This document shows positions 40,439 through 50,009 of a DNA stretch of 64,000 nt, one piece after another (position 1 is the stretch's first letter; every line of letters begins with the position of its first letter). Below the pieces are notes generated by a model. It worked only from the letters and a program-made list of their open reading frames with translations. It did no database searches and was not told the origin of the DNA. The DNA lies in NCBI GenBank assembly GCA_016711505.1, contig JADJSV010000016.1, forward strand, positions 62,001-126,000. The letters run 5' to 3'. The stretch is from Bacteroidota bacterium. GTDB taxonomy: Bacteria > Bacteroidota > Bacteroidia > AKYH767-A > 2013-40CM-41-45. The position numbers and the translations under genes are program-made.

Positions 40439-41260
40439 ATGAAGATTATTTGTAGATTATTATTCGCAATCATCCTGCTCTCGTCGGGCGTAATAAAAGG
40501 ACAGAATGTGAGTATTTCACCAAGCAGACTTTATTATAAGACTGCAATTGGCGAGTACAAAACCCAGGAAATTAATATCACTAACAGCTCAAAAAATAAA
40601 CAAGCTTTTGTGATCTCATTCTCTGACTTTGAACCTGCAGGAATTGAAGGCAAGTCACGTTTCATGAAACCGGGAGAAAGCGAGAACTCATGTTCGCAAT
40701 GGCTGAGCGCTACTCCATCGTTCTTTGAATTAGAACCGGGAACTACACAAAAAGTTCAGGTACTGATGCAAGTTCCGGCAACACCGGAAGCGAATAAAGT
40801 AAAGTGGGCTGCAATGCAGATCAAACTTGCTAAAGAAAAACAAGGTGCTGATGGCGCAGACAAAAATGCAATCGGACTAGGTATCACTGAAACATTTCAG
40901 TTTGTTGTTCACGTGTTTCAATCGCCACCAACAGTGGTTGACAAGAGCGCTGAACTTGTAAGCTTCCGTGAAATGCCATCAACAGAAACCGATTCAGTAC
41001 GTATATTATTATTAAAAGTAAAAAATAACGGAGAATCAATCCTTGACTGTGCATCGTATCTTGAATACACGCACTTGCAAAGTGGAAAAGACGACAGACA
41101 AAAACCTTTTGCTTTCACATTATTACCGGGAGCATCAAGAGAAATCAAATTCGCTATTCCAAAGGAATTGTCAAAAGGAAAATACTCTGTCTTAGGCGTT
41201 GTCGACTTTGGCAGCAGAGAAAATGTACTGGCAGCAGAAATGGAAATAGATCTGAAATAG
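40439..41260 (+). CDS. PapD-like periplasmic chaperone
   Basis: A 273-residue protein with a signal peptide (MKIICRLLFAIILLSSGVIK, cut near GQ). It has two immunoglobulin-like halves. The first has NVSISPSRLYYKTAIGEYKT, QEINITNSSKNKQAFVISFS and SFFELEPGTTQKVQVLMQVP, the strand layout of pilus chaperones and DUF916-like proteins, including the Ser-Pro-x-R/L opening of FGL/FGS chaperones. The second ends AIPKELSKGKYSVLGVVDFG. It starts 57 bases after the barrel gene, and two small secreted proteins follow. A role in guiding unfolded subunits to the barrel is inferred from context and fold, not shown. Confidence 0.75.
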   Translation: MKIICRLLFAIILLSSGVIKGQNVSISPSRLYYKTAIGEYKTQEINITNSSKNKQAFVISFSDFEPAGIEGKSRFMKPGESENSCSQWLSATPSFFELEPGTTQKVQVLMQVPATPEANKVKWAAMQIKLAKEKQGADGADKNAIGLGITETFQFVVHVFQSPPTVVDKSAELVSFREMPSTETDSVRILLLKVKNNGESILDCASYLEYTHLQSGKDDRQKPFAFTLLPGASREIKFAIPKELSKGKYSVLGVVDFGSRENVLAAEMEIDLK

Positions 41261-41518
41261 CTTTGATCCACAAGTTAAATCAGAATTAAATAAAATTAAA
41301 AGAATGACTTTATTGAAAATGCTAGCTTTAAATAAAGGAGTTCAATTAATAGTACCGGAATTAAGTAGAAATGCCCAATTCTGGAATTATAGTGAAGAGT
41401 GGGATAAAACTGTAAGAACGCACTACACTTTATCTAATACTCACAAACCAAACGACACATATTTGTAGTGTCCAATACACAATTATTATTTAAACAAATT
41501 AAAAAATCACACCCCCCA

Positions 41519-42232
41519 ATGAAAATGAAATTTATCTCACGTGTGTTAACAGTAGCAGCAATTACATCAGTATTTGCAGTTAACACTTCGAAAGCACAGC
41601 TTTCAGATCAAGAGTATGTAGCTGTTACAATGGACCTACAAGGTATCCTTGAACTTAACATGACTACTGAACCTCAAGTTGACTTCGTGTTCAACACGAT
41701 TCAAAAATACCAGGTTGGTATTACAAAGTACAATGCTACTCGTCTTGAAGTAGAATCTACTGTACCTTGGGATCTTTATGCTCAACCAAGTACTCAATAC
41801 TGGACGCAACAAATTGCTTACGGTGCAGGTACTAACGGTCAGGGAACAATTCCTTCTGAAGTATTAGAAATGCAGGCAATCCAGTCAAACTCTGTTGCTG
41901 CTCCTCTAACATTCAACAGCTTCATAGGTCTTTCAAGTAATGCAGGTGCAAACACTGCTTCATTGACTCCATCAGCGAACACGCAATTCCTTGCGGGTGA
42001 ATTTGCTCAAGGTGTTTCTTCAAGCTACGCTCCATCAACTTCAACTTCTAGTCCGTTGACAAACAAATTCCTTATTCACTACCGTATCAAACCGGGTGTT
42101 CCAGCGAACTTCCCTGATTTGACAACTCAGTACCCTGCTCTTGCTGCAACTACGTTCACAGCATTGACTCCGTATGCTCAACCGGGTTACTATGATCTAG
42201 AAGTAGTTTATACTCTTACAGAAGATCTATAA
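41519..42232 (+). CDS. Pilin-like secreted subunit A
   Basis: I chose ATG 41519 (237 residues) over GTG 41468 because it gives the signal peptide MKMKFISRVLTVAAITSVFA with a cut near SKAQ. The mature chain has VDFVFNTIQKYQVGITKYNA and TVPWDLYAQPSTQYW, and ends RIKPGVPANFPD ... PGYYDLEVVYTLTEDL, an alternating hydrophobic final strand like the donor strand or beta-zipper of surface fimbrial subunits. The gene at 42368 is a clear paralogue. It has a long leader after the chaperone gene (258 bases), so it may have its own promoter and be made in larger amounts. Confidence 0.7.
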   Translation: MKMKFISRVLTVAAITSVFAVNTSKAQLSDQEYVAVTMDLQGILELNMTTEPQVDFVFNTIQKYQVGITKYNATRLEVESTVPWDLYAQPSTQYWTQQIAYGAGTNGQGTIPSEVLEMQAIQSNSVAAPLTFNSFIGLSSNAGANTASLTPSANTQFLAGEFAQGVSSSYAPSTSTSSPLTNKFLIHYRIKPGVPANFPDLTTQYPALAATTFTALTPYAQPGYYDLEVVYTLTEDL

Positions 42233-42236
42233 GCCA

Positions 42237-42262
42237 TAAAAATCCTTTAGGATTTTAAAAAA
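42237..42262 (+). terminator. Weak terminator after pilin-like gene A
   Basis: AAAATCC, TTTA and GGATTTT form a 7-bp stem right after the stop codon, followed by an A8 run and, further down, a T9 run after GCACGGCCCTTCAGGTG (about 42275-42300). Partial termination would favour gene A over gene B. Confidence 0.45.
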
Positions 42263-42367
42263 AAGAAATTTTTGCACGGCCCTTCAGGTGTTTTTTTTTG
42301 AGTAGAATTGAAACATTCAGTGCTATAATGAGTAAATCTCCCTTGAGGCTCCTACAGCCTTACACAC

Positions 42368-42949
42368 ATGCATCAAATCAGAAAGATCATTCTTATTTTT
42401 TTTATTTGTCAGTTGCCGAATTTGAGCAAAGCTCAAACAGTCGACATCGACCTGATCAGTGCGACCAATGTTGATTTCAGATTTGACACATTCTACAAGC
42501 TTACCAATGGTATTTTCATTGCCAATGCAATAACGTTTAATATAGAAGCGATCGGTACTCAGTGGGATCTTTATATGGGCTCAGTGACATCTGTTCCGGG
42601 TGTATGGGACAATGTTCAGTATTATGGTTCGAGTGGAAATAGCGCACCGAGTGTAAATGTTGTCCAGACCAGAGTTCACAATTTAAGTGGTACGCCACAG
42701 ATCTCCGGATTTGTTCCACTACAGGATATTGCTACATCTACATTAGACATTATCGGTAATCATAATATCGTTGACGCCGCTGTAAATTGTTCTGATCCTT
42801 CACCTGTAGGAACAAATACTGCCGGAAGTTATCTTTCCGATCCGCAGTGCTACCAGTTCCGCGTTGACTTAAGAATTGTTCCGGGATATACTTACAGACC
42901 GGGGTTGTATACTTTGCAGATTGAGTTTATTGTGGCGCCGGATTTGTAA
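42368..42949 (+). CDS. Pilin-like secreted subunit B (paralogue of A)
   Basis: A 193-residue protein with signal peptide MHQIRKIILIFFICQLPNLS cut near KAQ. It shares the pattern of its neighbour: VDFRFDTFYKLTNGI, WDLYMGSVT, then RIVPGYTYRPGLYTLQIEFI with APDL at the end. Position in the set after A and its lower size suggest a minor or tip subunit, by analogy only. I do not recognise a named family. A convergent hairpin at 42985 ends the locus. Confidence 0.7.
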   Translation: MHQIRKIILIFFICQLPNLSKAQTVDIDLISATNVDFRFDTFYKLTNGIFIANAITFNIEAIGTQWDLYMGSVTSVPGVWDNVQYYGSSGNSAPSVNVVQTRVHNLSGTPQISGFVPLQDIATSTLDIIGNHNIVDAAVNCSDPSPVGTNTAGSYLSDPQCYQFRVDLRIVPGYTYRPGLYTLQIEFIVAPDL

Positions 42950-42984
42950 TTCGAGATTCGTAATTCGTGGGCGGCCTGAACTTT

Positions 42985-43077
42985 AACACTAAGATCACTA
43001 AAAATCATCACAAGAACACGTGTTGATGCTTACTTTCTATTGTGCTCTTGTGCTAAAAACTTAGTGACCTTAGTGTT
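42985..43077. terminator. Inverted repeat between convergent genes
   Basis: AACACTAAGATCACTAAAAA and CACAAGAACAC on the left face GTGCTCTTGTG and CTTAGTGACCTTAGTGTT on the right. The stems are long but imperfect. The words are those of 20897 and 60774. Confidence 0.7.
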
Positions 43078-43095
43078 TAATTTTTTTTAACTTCT

Positions 43096-43827
43096 TTATT
43101 TGATCTTCAGCAAATCATCCGGCGTATCAATAGCTACACTTTCAAGGTTAGTAACTGCTGCTTTTATCTGATAGCCGTTTTCTATCCAACGCAACTGTTC
43201 AAGTGATTCTGTAATTTCCAAATTCGTTTTTGCCATTCCGGAAATTTCGCCGAGAATTTTTGTTTTGTATCCGTAGATTCCGATGTGTTTATAATAGGTT
43301 GAATGTTTGAGCCACTCCTCTTCAGGAAAATTCCTGTTGAAGGGAATCGGTGAACGACTGAAATAGATCGCGTCCATTTTATTATTCAAAACTACTTTCA
43401 CATTATTGTGGTTGAAGAGTTCTGAGGGATCATCGATCTTTTTTACAAGTGTCGCAATAGAAACACTTTTATCTTCAAGCAAAGCACAAAGCATATCTAT
43501 CTGCTCCGGATGAATGTATGGTTCATCGCCCTGGATATTAATTACTGCATCCCACTCCCTTGCTTTTCCTGAATTAATTATCTCCGCACACCGATCGGTT
43601 CCACTCTGATGTTCAGGAGAAGTCATCCACGCATTTCCACCAAAACTCTGCACGTGATCAAAGATGCGCTGATCATCTGTCGCTATTAATACCGAACTCA
43701 ACTTCTTTGCTTTTCCACATTGCTCATAAACGCGCTGGATCATACTCTTTCCCTGAATGTCTACCAATGGCTTACCTGGAAAACGTGTTGATGCATAACG
43801 TGCGGGAATGATTCCGATTACTTTCAT
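43096..43827 (-). CDS. kdsB: 3-deoxy-manno-octulosonate cytidylyltransferase (CMP-Kdo synthetase)
   Basis: A 243-residue nucleotidyltransferase that activates Kdo with CTP for lipid A core assembly. Motifs are IPARYASTRFPGKPLVDIQG, IATDDQRIFDHVQSFGG, SGTDRCAEI and NIQGDEPYIHPEQI, with YFSRSPIPFNRN near the middle and KHIGIYGYK. Length and motifs match KdsB. It is alone between the pilin-like locus and the TonB receptor and confirms a Gram-negative LPS-type envelope. Confidence 0.96.
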   Translation of the reverse strand: MKVIGIIPARYASTRFPGKPLVDIQGKSMIQRVYEQCGKAKKLSSVLIATDDQRIFDHVQSFGGNAWMTSPEHQSGTDRCAEIINSGKAREWDAVINIQGDEPYIHPEQIDMLCALLEDKSVSIATLVKKIDDPSELFNHNNVKVVLNNKMDAIYFSRSPIPFNRNFPEEEWLKHSTYYKHIGIYGYKTKILGEISGMAKTNLEITESLEQLRWIENGYQIKAAVTNLESVAIDTPDDLLKIK

Positions 43828-43877
43828 GGGTCTTCTCTTTTCTTGTGTGAAATTATAAAATTTACACCAAGTATTTA

Positions 43878-46184
43878 TTACAATGTAAAATTCACCTGTC
43901 CAATAAACATTCTTGGCGGTTGCATATCTGCCGGACGTTGCATATAAATGTAGTTGGTCAGGTTCTTAACGATGAAAGAGAGTTTTACATTGTCTGAGAT
44001 TGTCCAAGAGGTCCGGAGATCATAGATCGTATCGCCATGACGATGATACTTTCTGTAGTGACCGATTCCCAGTCCCGGCTGAAAAGCAAAATCCAGAAGT
44101 CCGCTGACAAAGATCTTATCTATGTTTTCCATTCTGCTGGTGTACCTGACACTCAGACCAATTTCAAATTTTTTCCATTCAACACCAAGATCTGCTTTGA
44201 TCATACTCTTCTACCTGTATTTCAAAAAGTCAGTTGAATCACTACCCATCACAGTTCCAATACCACCAACCTTAACAATGAAAGCACTGTCATACGAAAC
44301 TTGCCGTGGATCCAGTAGCGTAATACTTGTCATCGCATTTACCTTCCAGTTTTTTCCAAGAGAGCCACTGATAAATAATGATGCGTCAATTCCTTCTATT
44401 CTTGTATCTCCTATATTCAAAGACTTAAATCCATTTCCAATCAATGGCTCTGACGACGCGCCCCATTGTGCAAAAGAGAATTCGATCATATTCTTGTACT
44501 CATTTCTGAATACGGCTACATCAATATAGCCGGTCCATTTTTTAAACCCAAAAAGTTGCTTAACTCCAATTTCATAACTCACGCCTCTTTCAGATTCAAG
44601 ATCAGCATTTGGATAGATCACAACACTTCCTACATTCGTCTTGATAAATTTCTCCGCAACAGAAGGGAACCGGTAACCTTGTCCAACTGATGCCCTGATG
44701 TATGTGCCTTTAACCGGATTAAAATTTATTCCACCTCTGAAAACCGGAGTCCATTTTTCCTGAATACTATCGATCTTACTTCTTTCAGCTCTTGCTCCTC
44801 CACTGACAGAAAATTTTTTGTACTTGAAATCACCTTGAATGTAACCGGCTTGCTGAACTCCTGTATGATCACCATACAACTCACTCTCAACTGTTGAATT
44901 TGTATTTACAAGTCCACCGATTATATTCAAATTCTCTTTGATCGTTTTCTGATACTGCAATTCAGAATAAAACAAAATTGCTTTCGAATTCTGATCTGTA
45001 TTATTTTCATTTGTTGTATTAAACCATCTGCTTCTGAATCTGAATGTTCCTGCCCTCTTATTTGAATAGGTTACAAATGGATCTATATTCGTCCGGTAGG
45101 TCCTGGAATTACTGAGTGTGCCCGGCGCAGGTGTATATGCGCCTGAAGTATCATTTTTGAACAGAAAAAAAATCGTACTTACTCCTGCCATCGTATTCAT
45201 ATTAACTCCCGCACTCAATTCCTCCACTTTTTTAAAACGATAACGTGTATTAAAATTGAAACGACCTCGTTGCTCCTTTTCTCCTTCACGGTAGCCTTGA
45301 TCATCAAAAACATTTTCACCTACGACAAGATCCAGATTTCCTACTTGCTGACTGTGAAAAAAACTGAATCCTGAAGTGCGAAGAACTTTATCGCCCCACC
45401 ATTTGAGATCATACTCTTTTCCATCGATCTTAAAAACCGGACGATCATAAACTCCTGTGAAAAACGAAACTTTGGTTATTGGCTTAGCTTTGGGATATGC
45501 TGTGCGGACATTGATCACACCATTCAAAGCCGAAGAACCAAACAAGACACTGCTTGCACCTTTGATCACTTCCACTTGTTCAAGATTTTCTATTGGCAGA
45601 AAATTCCATTTTGTATCATTCGCATCGGCTGTCAATTGCGGCAGATCATCGACAAGCAATTGCACACGACTTCCGGCTCCATAACTCCAGCCACTGCCCC
45701 CTCTGATGTTTGCCTGTCCATCGATAATTGTAACTCCGGGAATAAATTCCATTGCCTCTTCCATGTTAACCACGTTTTTGCTTTCAATTAACTGTGGCTT
45801 TAACACTTCCATGGAAACAGTGACCTCTTCCAGCTTCTGCTCAAATTTTCCGGCGCTGATAACGACAGTATTCAGTTCAGTCCCCGAACTTTTCATTCTG
45901 AAATTTAACTCTTTCTTTTCACCTGCATTTAATATGACATTCTGCTTTCCTGTTTCATAAGAAAGCATTTTGAAAGAGATCTGATAGCTCCCCGGAGCAA
46001 GACTTAGATTGTAAACACCGTTGACATCAGTACTTGCTTTGCTGGTTGTATCAACAAAAACAATTACGCCGATCAGCGGTTCATTTGTTTTGTCGTCGAC
46101 AAGCTTACCCGTCAGATTTGCATCCTGAGCAAACATCAACTGCGTAAGCGAAATAAACAAAACGAATAATAGCGAATTTCTCAT
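43878..46184 (-). CDS. TonB-dependent receptor with in-frame stop
   Basis: Frames 44211-46184 and 43878-44204 are in phase, separated by a TAG at 44211-44213; reading through it gives FLKYR-stop-KSMIKADLGVEW, where a Tyr codon (TAC) would be natural. The full length would be about 768 residues. The N-terminus has a signal peptide, a CarboxypepD_reg domain (LTGKLVDDKTNEPLIGVIVF) and a plug (GVTIIDGQANIRGGSGWSYG, ASSVLFGSSALNGVINVRTA). The C-terminal barrel ends NLTNYIYMQRPADMQPPRMF with IGQVNFTL, the normal final strand. Unlike the other breaks this is a substitution, not a run slip. Both parts are intact, so the stop is recent or an error. Confidence 0.88.
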
Positions 46185-46321
46185 AGTATATTAAATGTAA
46201 AAAAAGAAGCATTGTTGTAATATTGACAGCTTTCTTTCGGGAAGATTTCCTGAAACAATATTACTGAATTATTAGAAACAGAAATTAGATGAACAAAGAT
46301 GATGATGAACAATTAATGTAA

Positions 46322-47041
46322 AAAGAAGCGACTGATAAATTTATCAAAGAGATCAGCGAATTTCAGCCGGTGATTGTCAGCGGACTGGCTTATGGTGTAG
46401 ACATTCAGGCACATAAAGCTGCATTGAAGAATAATCTTCAGACAGTAGGTGTAGTTGCGCATGGATTAGATAAAATGTATCCTGCAGATAATGCAGCGAC
46501 GGCAGAGAAAATGTTACTGAATGGCGGACTTCTTTCCGAATATATACACGGCACTAAACCTACCCGCGATAATTTTCCGGCCCGCAACAGGATCGTCGCC
46601 GGATTAACAGATGCAGTTATTGTAATCGAATCTGCCACCAGAGGCGGAGCACTTATCACAGCCGATATTGCAAACAGTTATAACCGCGATGTGTTTGCTT
46701 TGCCAGGCCGCATAAATGACATTTATTCGAAGGGATGTCATGCTCTCATCAGACAAAATAAAGCAATGATCTTTGAAAATGCAGCCGATATTGCTGATGC
46801 AATGAACTGGAACGTGAAAGAAAAAACCACACCGCAAAAACAGATGCAATTATTTCAGGATTTTCAACCTGATGAACAAACGATCATTCAAGCTTTAAAC
46901 ATAAAAGATCTTTTGTCGATAGACGAAATAGCTTTAACAGTAATGCTGCCTGTCAGTAAAGTTTCATCCATTTTACTCAATCTTGAATTTTCAGGTGTTT
47001 TAACTCCGCTTCCCGGAAAAATATTCAAACTCAACCAATAA
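46322..47041 (+). pseudogene. dprA: DprA (DNA processing protein), 5' end missing
   Basis: The frame opens right after a TAA at 46319-46321 and reads KEATDKFIKEISEFQPVIVS, GLAYGVDIQAHKAAL, then ARNRIVAGLTDAVIVIESAT, RGGALITADIA and GRINDIYSKGCHALI with a winged-helix tail. This is the DprA Rossmann domain from its middle on. The first half (SAM-like domain and the start of the Rossmann fold, about 130 residues) is gone: only 135 bases separate it from the next gene upstream. DprA loads RecA on incoming single-stranded DNA during transformation. A deletion or misjoin is likely. The listed start at 46370 is not credible as a native start. Confidence 0.85.
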
Positions 47042-47092
47042 TTCAGCATGGAATTCAAATAGATAACGACTTGTTTTTTTTAATCACTTCTT

Positions 47093-49294
47093 ATGATTCA
47101 ACAAAATAAATTTCGTTACTTACCATACAAATTAAACTACTTCATGGGAAAGAAATTGTTTCTGATGGTTTTTATTTTAGCCATCACTTTTCTCTCATCT
47201 TTTGCTGAAAAACCAATTGCTGTCTTTAATGAAAAGAACGGCGTAATGTCGTATGACGAACTGACAAGAAATGTTCTGATCAATTCCCAGAATGAAAAAG
47301 TTGTAACAGATAATTATCACCGGTCATTTTCAAAAAAAGACTGGTCTATGTATGCCAATCAGGCTTTAGTACTGGCTTCAATTAACTACCGTGCCGGTCA
47401 AAAAGAATCAGCGATAGATTTTTTCAAAAACGCAATAACCGCTTTTTCAAAAACTAATTCTCCTGAAGGACAAGCATTGGCTTCCTGTGGAATTGCCTTG
47501 GTATTTCAGTACAACAATCAATTGGATTCAGCAGTAAACTATTTCAACAATTCCATCCGGCTAAATCACGCTGCTAAAAATTTCATCGGTGAACTTAAGG
47601 TTCGTTTCCTTCTGTCAAAGGCCTATGAAAGTACAGAAGATCACGCTTCAACGCTTCAGAATTTCAAGGAAGCGATTTCTATTTTACCGAATATTTCCGA
47701 TCCTGTGATGAAAGCCTATTTGTACAACAGCTATTCAGAAGAATTGATTCATAGCAGAAATGAAGACGAAGCATTAACATATTTGGAAAAAGCATTGACT
47801 CTTTCCGAAAACAATAACATTCAGAAAGCAGTCATTTACAGAAATATTGGGATTGTAAATTTTAACAAAGGCGACTACCAAAGTGCTACAGGTAATTTTG
47901 AAAAAAGTCTGACTTCTGATTTCAGACTTCCGGCATTGCGTTTACTCCGTGACACATATTTAAAACTATATGCTTCAGGAAAAGTCGGCGGTGATGCGAA
48001 AAAAGAAAATCTCTATTCAACAAAATATAAATTGTTAAAAGATTCCGTAGAAGATGTACTTAACAGCAGAATGCTTAGTCCGGATTCTTTCACTCTCGAA
48101 TTAAAAGAAAAACTATTTGTCAGTAAACTACTCACCCGCACTAAGAGCATGAGTAGTGAAATGAACAGGAACAGCATTGAATTCAATCAACGACTTACGG
48201 AAGCTGAACTGGATCGTTTAAAAGCAGAAGAAGCTTTAGAACGTTTCCACGAAGAACGGATGAATGAAGAAGCGGCAAATAAAGAAAGAGAAGACCTGGT
48301 AAAAGAACTGGAAAAAGAAAAAGCACTTCAGGAACTTGCTCTTTCAAATACAGAATTGGCCCGCGAAAAGCAGCAAAGATGGATCATCATTTTATTAAGT
48401 GGGGTTGTTCTCGTCACAACGATCCTGATCTTTCTTTATAACCGATACCGACTCAAAAGAAAATCTCATAATGACCTTGACTCTGCCTTTCTCGAATTAA
48501 AGACAGCACACAGGAAACTAAAGGAAACTCAGGAGCAACTGATCCGTTCAGAAAAGATGGCATCATTGGGTCAAATGACAGCCGGCATTGCTCATGAGAT
48601 CCAGAACCCGCTCAACTTCGTTTTAAATTTCGCTGAGGGCTCTAAAGACCTTCTGAAGGAACTTGAGGACTCAACCGATGAAAGTGACCGTAGAGAGATC
48701 GCAGAAAGCCTGTATATCAACCTTACAAAAATCGGAGAACACGGCAAACGGGCGGATGCAATCGTTAAAAACATGCTCCAACATAGCCGGGTAAACAAAT
48801 CAGAACGTGTACCGACTGATCTGAACAAACTTGCTGAGGAATACTTTCAACTTGCATTTCATGGTCTGAGGGCAAAGGATTCAACCTTTCAGTGCACTCT
48901 GGAAAAAGAACTTGATCCGAATTTCCCAATGCTGGAGTTGATCCAGCAAGACATCAGTCGTGTTTTGTTAAACTTATTCAACAATGCTTTTTATGCAGTA
49001 AATCAGAAAGCCAGGAAAAATAATCCCGGATTTACTCCCACCGTAAAACTGTCTACCATGGTCTATGGTAATTTTGCTTTCCTGACCATCTATGATAATG
49101 GCGAAGGAATTCCAAAGGAGATCAAAGAGAAAATTTTTGAACCGTTCTTCACTACCAAACCAACCGGACAAGGTACAGGACTGGGTTTATCGCTCAGCTT
49201 TGAGATCATTAAAAACCATGGAGCAAGGATGGAGATGGAGAGTGAAGTTGGGGTTGGGACGACGTTCAAGTTGATCTTTAAGATCGGTGGGTAG
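47093..49294 (+). CDS. TPR-domain sensor histidine kinase
   Basis: The protein has 733 residues. Met18 (47144) gives a good signal peptide, MGKKLFLMVFILAITFLSSF, and may be the true start. Residues about 75-310 are TPR repeats (AIDFFKNAITAFSKTNSPEG, EALTYLEKALTLSENNN). A long coiled coil (about 370-435) leads to a membrane helix, IIILLSGVVLVTTILIFL. The kinase core has GIAHEIQNPLNFVLNF with the phospho-His near 500 and an ATPase domain with NNAFYAVNQ, DNGEGIPKE and GQGTGLGLS. Its core is close to that of the kinase at 52247. No response regulator is adjacent downstream; the partner may be one of those at 55593-58631. Confidence 0.92.
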   Translation: MIQQNKFRYLPYKLNYFMGKKLFLMVFILAITFLSSFAEKPIAVFNEKNGVMSYDELTRNVLINSQNEKVVTDNYHRSFSKKDWSMYANQALVLASINYRAGQKESAIDFFKNAITAFSKTNSPEGQALASCGIALVFQYNNQLDSAVNYFNNSIRLNHAAKNFIGELKVRFLLSKAYESTEDHASTLQNFKEAISILPNISDPVMKAYLYNSYSEELIHSRNEDEALTYLEKALTLSENNNIQKAVIYRNIGIVNFNKGDYQSATGNFEKSLTSDFRLPALRLLRDTYLKLYASGKVGGDAKKENLYSTKYKLLKDSVEDVLNSRMLSPDSFTLELKEKLFVSKLLTRTKSMSSEMNRNSIEFNQRLTEAELDRLKAEEALERFHEERMNEEAANKEREDLVKELEKEKALQELALSNTELAREKQQRWIIILLSGVVLVTTILIFLYNRYRLKRKSHNDLDSAFLELKTAHRKLKETQEQLIRSEKMASLGQMTAGIAHEIQNPLNFVLNFAEGSKDLLKELEDSTDESDRREIAESLYINLTKIGEHGKRADAIVKNMLQHSRVNKSERVPTDLNKLAEEYFQLAFHGLRAKDSTFQCTLEKELDPNFPMLELIQQDISRVLLNLFNNAFYAVNQKARKNNPGFTPTVKLSTMVYGNFAFLTIYDNGEGIPKEIKEKIFEPFFTTKPTGQGTGLGLSLSFEIIKNHGARMEMESEVGVGTTFKLIFKIGG

Positions 49295-49955
49295 TTCCCA
49301 ATGGTTAGGCCTTCCCCACCCCAAAATTTTTCCCCCACTTTTGGGACGGGAGAAAAACCTGGGAAATGGGGCCCCCCACCCCTTGCTAGCCCGGGGGGTG
49401 GTTTTTGTTTTTGCCCTCTTTACCCCCCCCCCCACCCCCCGCCGGGGGCCCACGAAAAACAGGTTGTCCCCGGCTTTCTGGGGGGAAAAATGAAAATTAA
49501 AAACCCCCCCCCCCCAACAAAAAAATTTTAACCCCTCCTACCTTTGGTTTGGGGTTTTTTTTTTTTTTTTTTTTGCGGGGGGGGGGGGGGGGGGGGGTGG
49601 GGGTTTTTTTTGGGGAACCTCCCGAAGGGGATTTGGGGGGGGCGGGGGGGGAAAGTCGGGGGGGAAATTTTGGGGGGGGGAAAAATTTGGGGGGGGGTTG
49701 TGTTTGGGGTTGGGTTTTGGGGGGAATGGGGGGGGGGGAAAGGGGGAAAAAATTTAAAAAAAGGGGGCCCCCCAAAAAAGGGGAAAAGGATGAAAATTTG
49801 AAAAACGAAAAAAAAAAAAAAAAAAAAATTTTTTTTTTGGGGGGGGTTCCCCCCCTTTTTTTTGGGGGGGGGGGGTTTTTTTTTTTTTGGATTTTTCCCC
49901 CCGCCCCCCAAGGGGACGGCCCCCCCCCCCCCCCATTGAGTAAGTCTTTAGTCAA
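49295..49955. other. Low-complexity block of stretched homopolymers (probable assembly artefact)
   Basis: About 650 bases made nearly only of G, C, A and T runs, for example a G run of about 21 near 49577-49597 and GTTTTTTTTT blocks. The base composition breaks sharply from the AT-rich surroundings at both ends. Apparent long frames here encode only Gly/Pro/Phe/Lys strings and are not genes. It looks like noisy basecalls filling the gap between the TPR kinase and the SWIB gene. Confidence 0.85.
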
Positions 49956-49956
49956 A

Positions 49957-49995
49957 AAAAAAGAGCAACCTTCACGATCGCTCTCTTTTTTAAAA
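49957..49995 (-). terminator. Terminator of the SWIB gene
   Basis: Read on the minus strand, GAGAGCGATCGTGAAGGTTG followed by CTCT and a T9 run: a stem AGAGC/GCTCT with a U-tract, 14 bases past the SWIB stop codon. Confidence 0.65.
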
Positions 49996-50009
49996 ACTTT
50001 TCTTTACAA

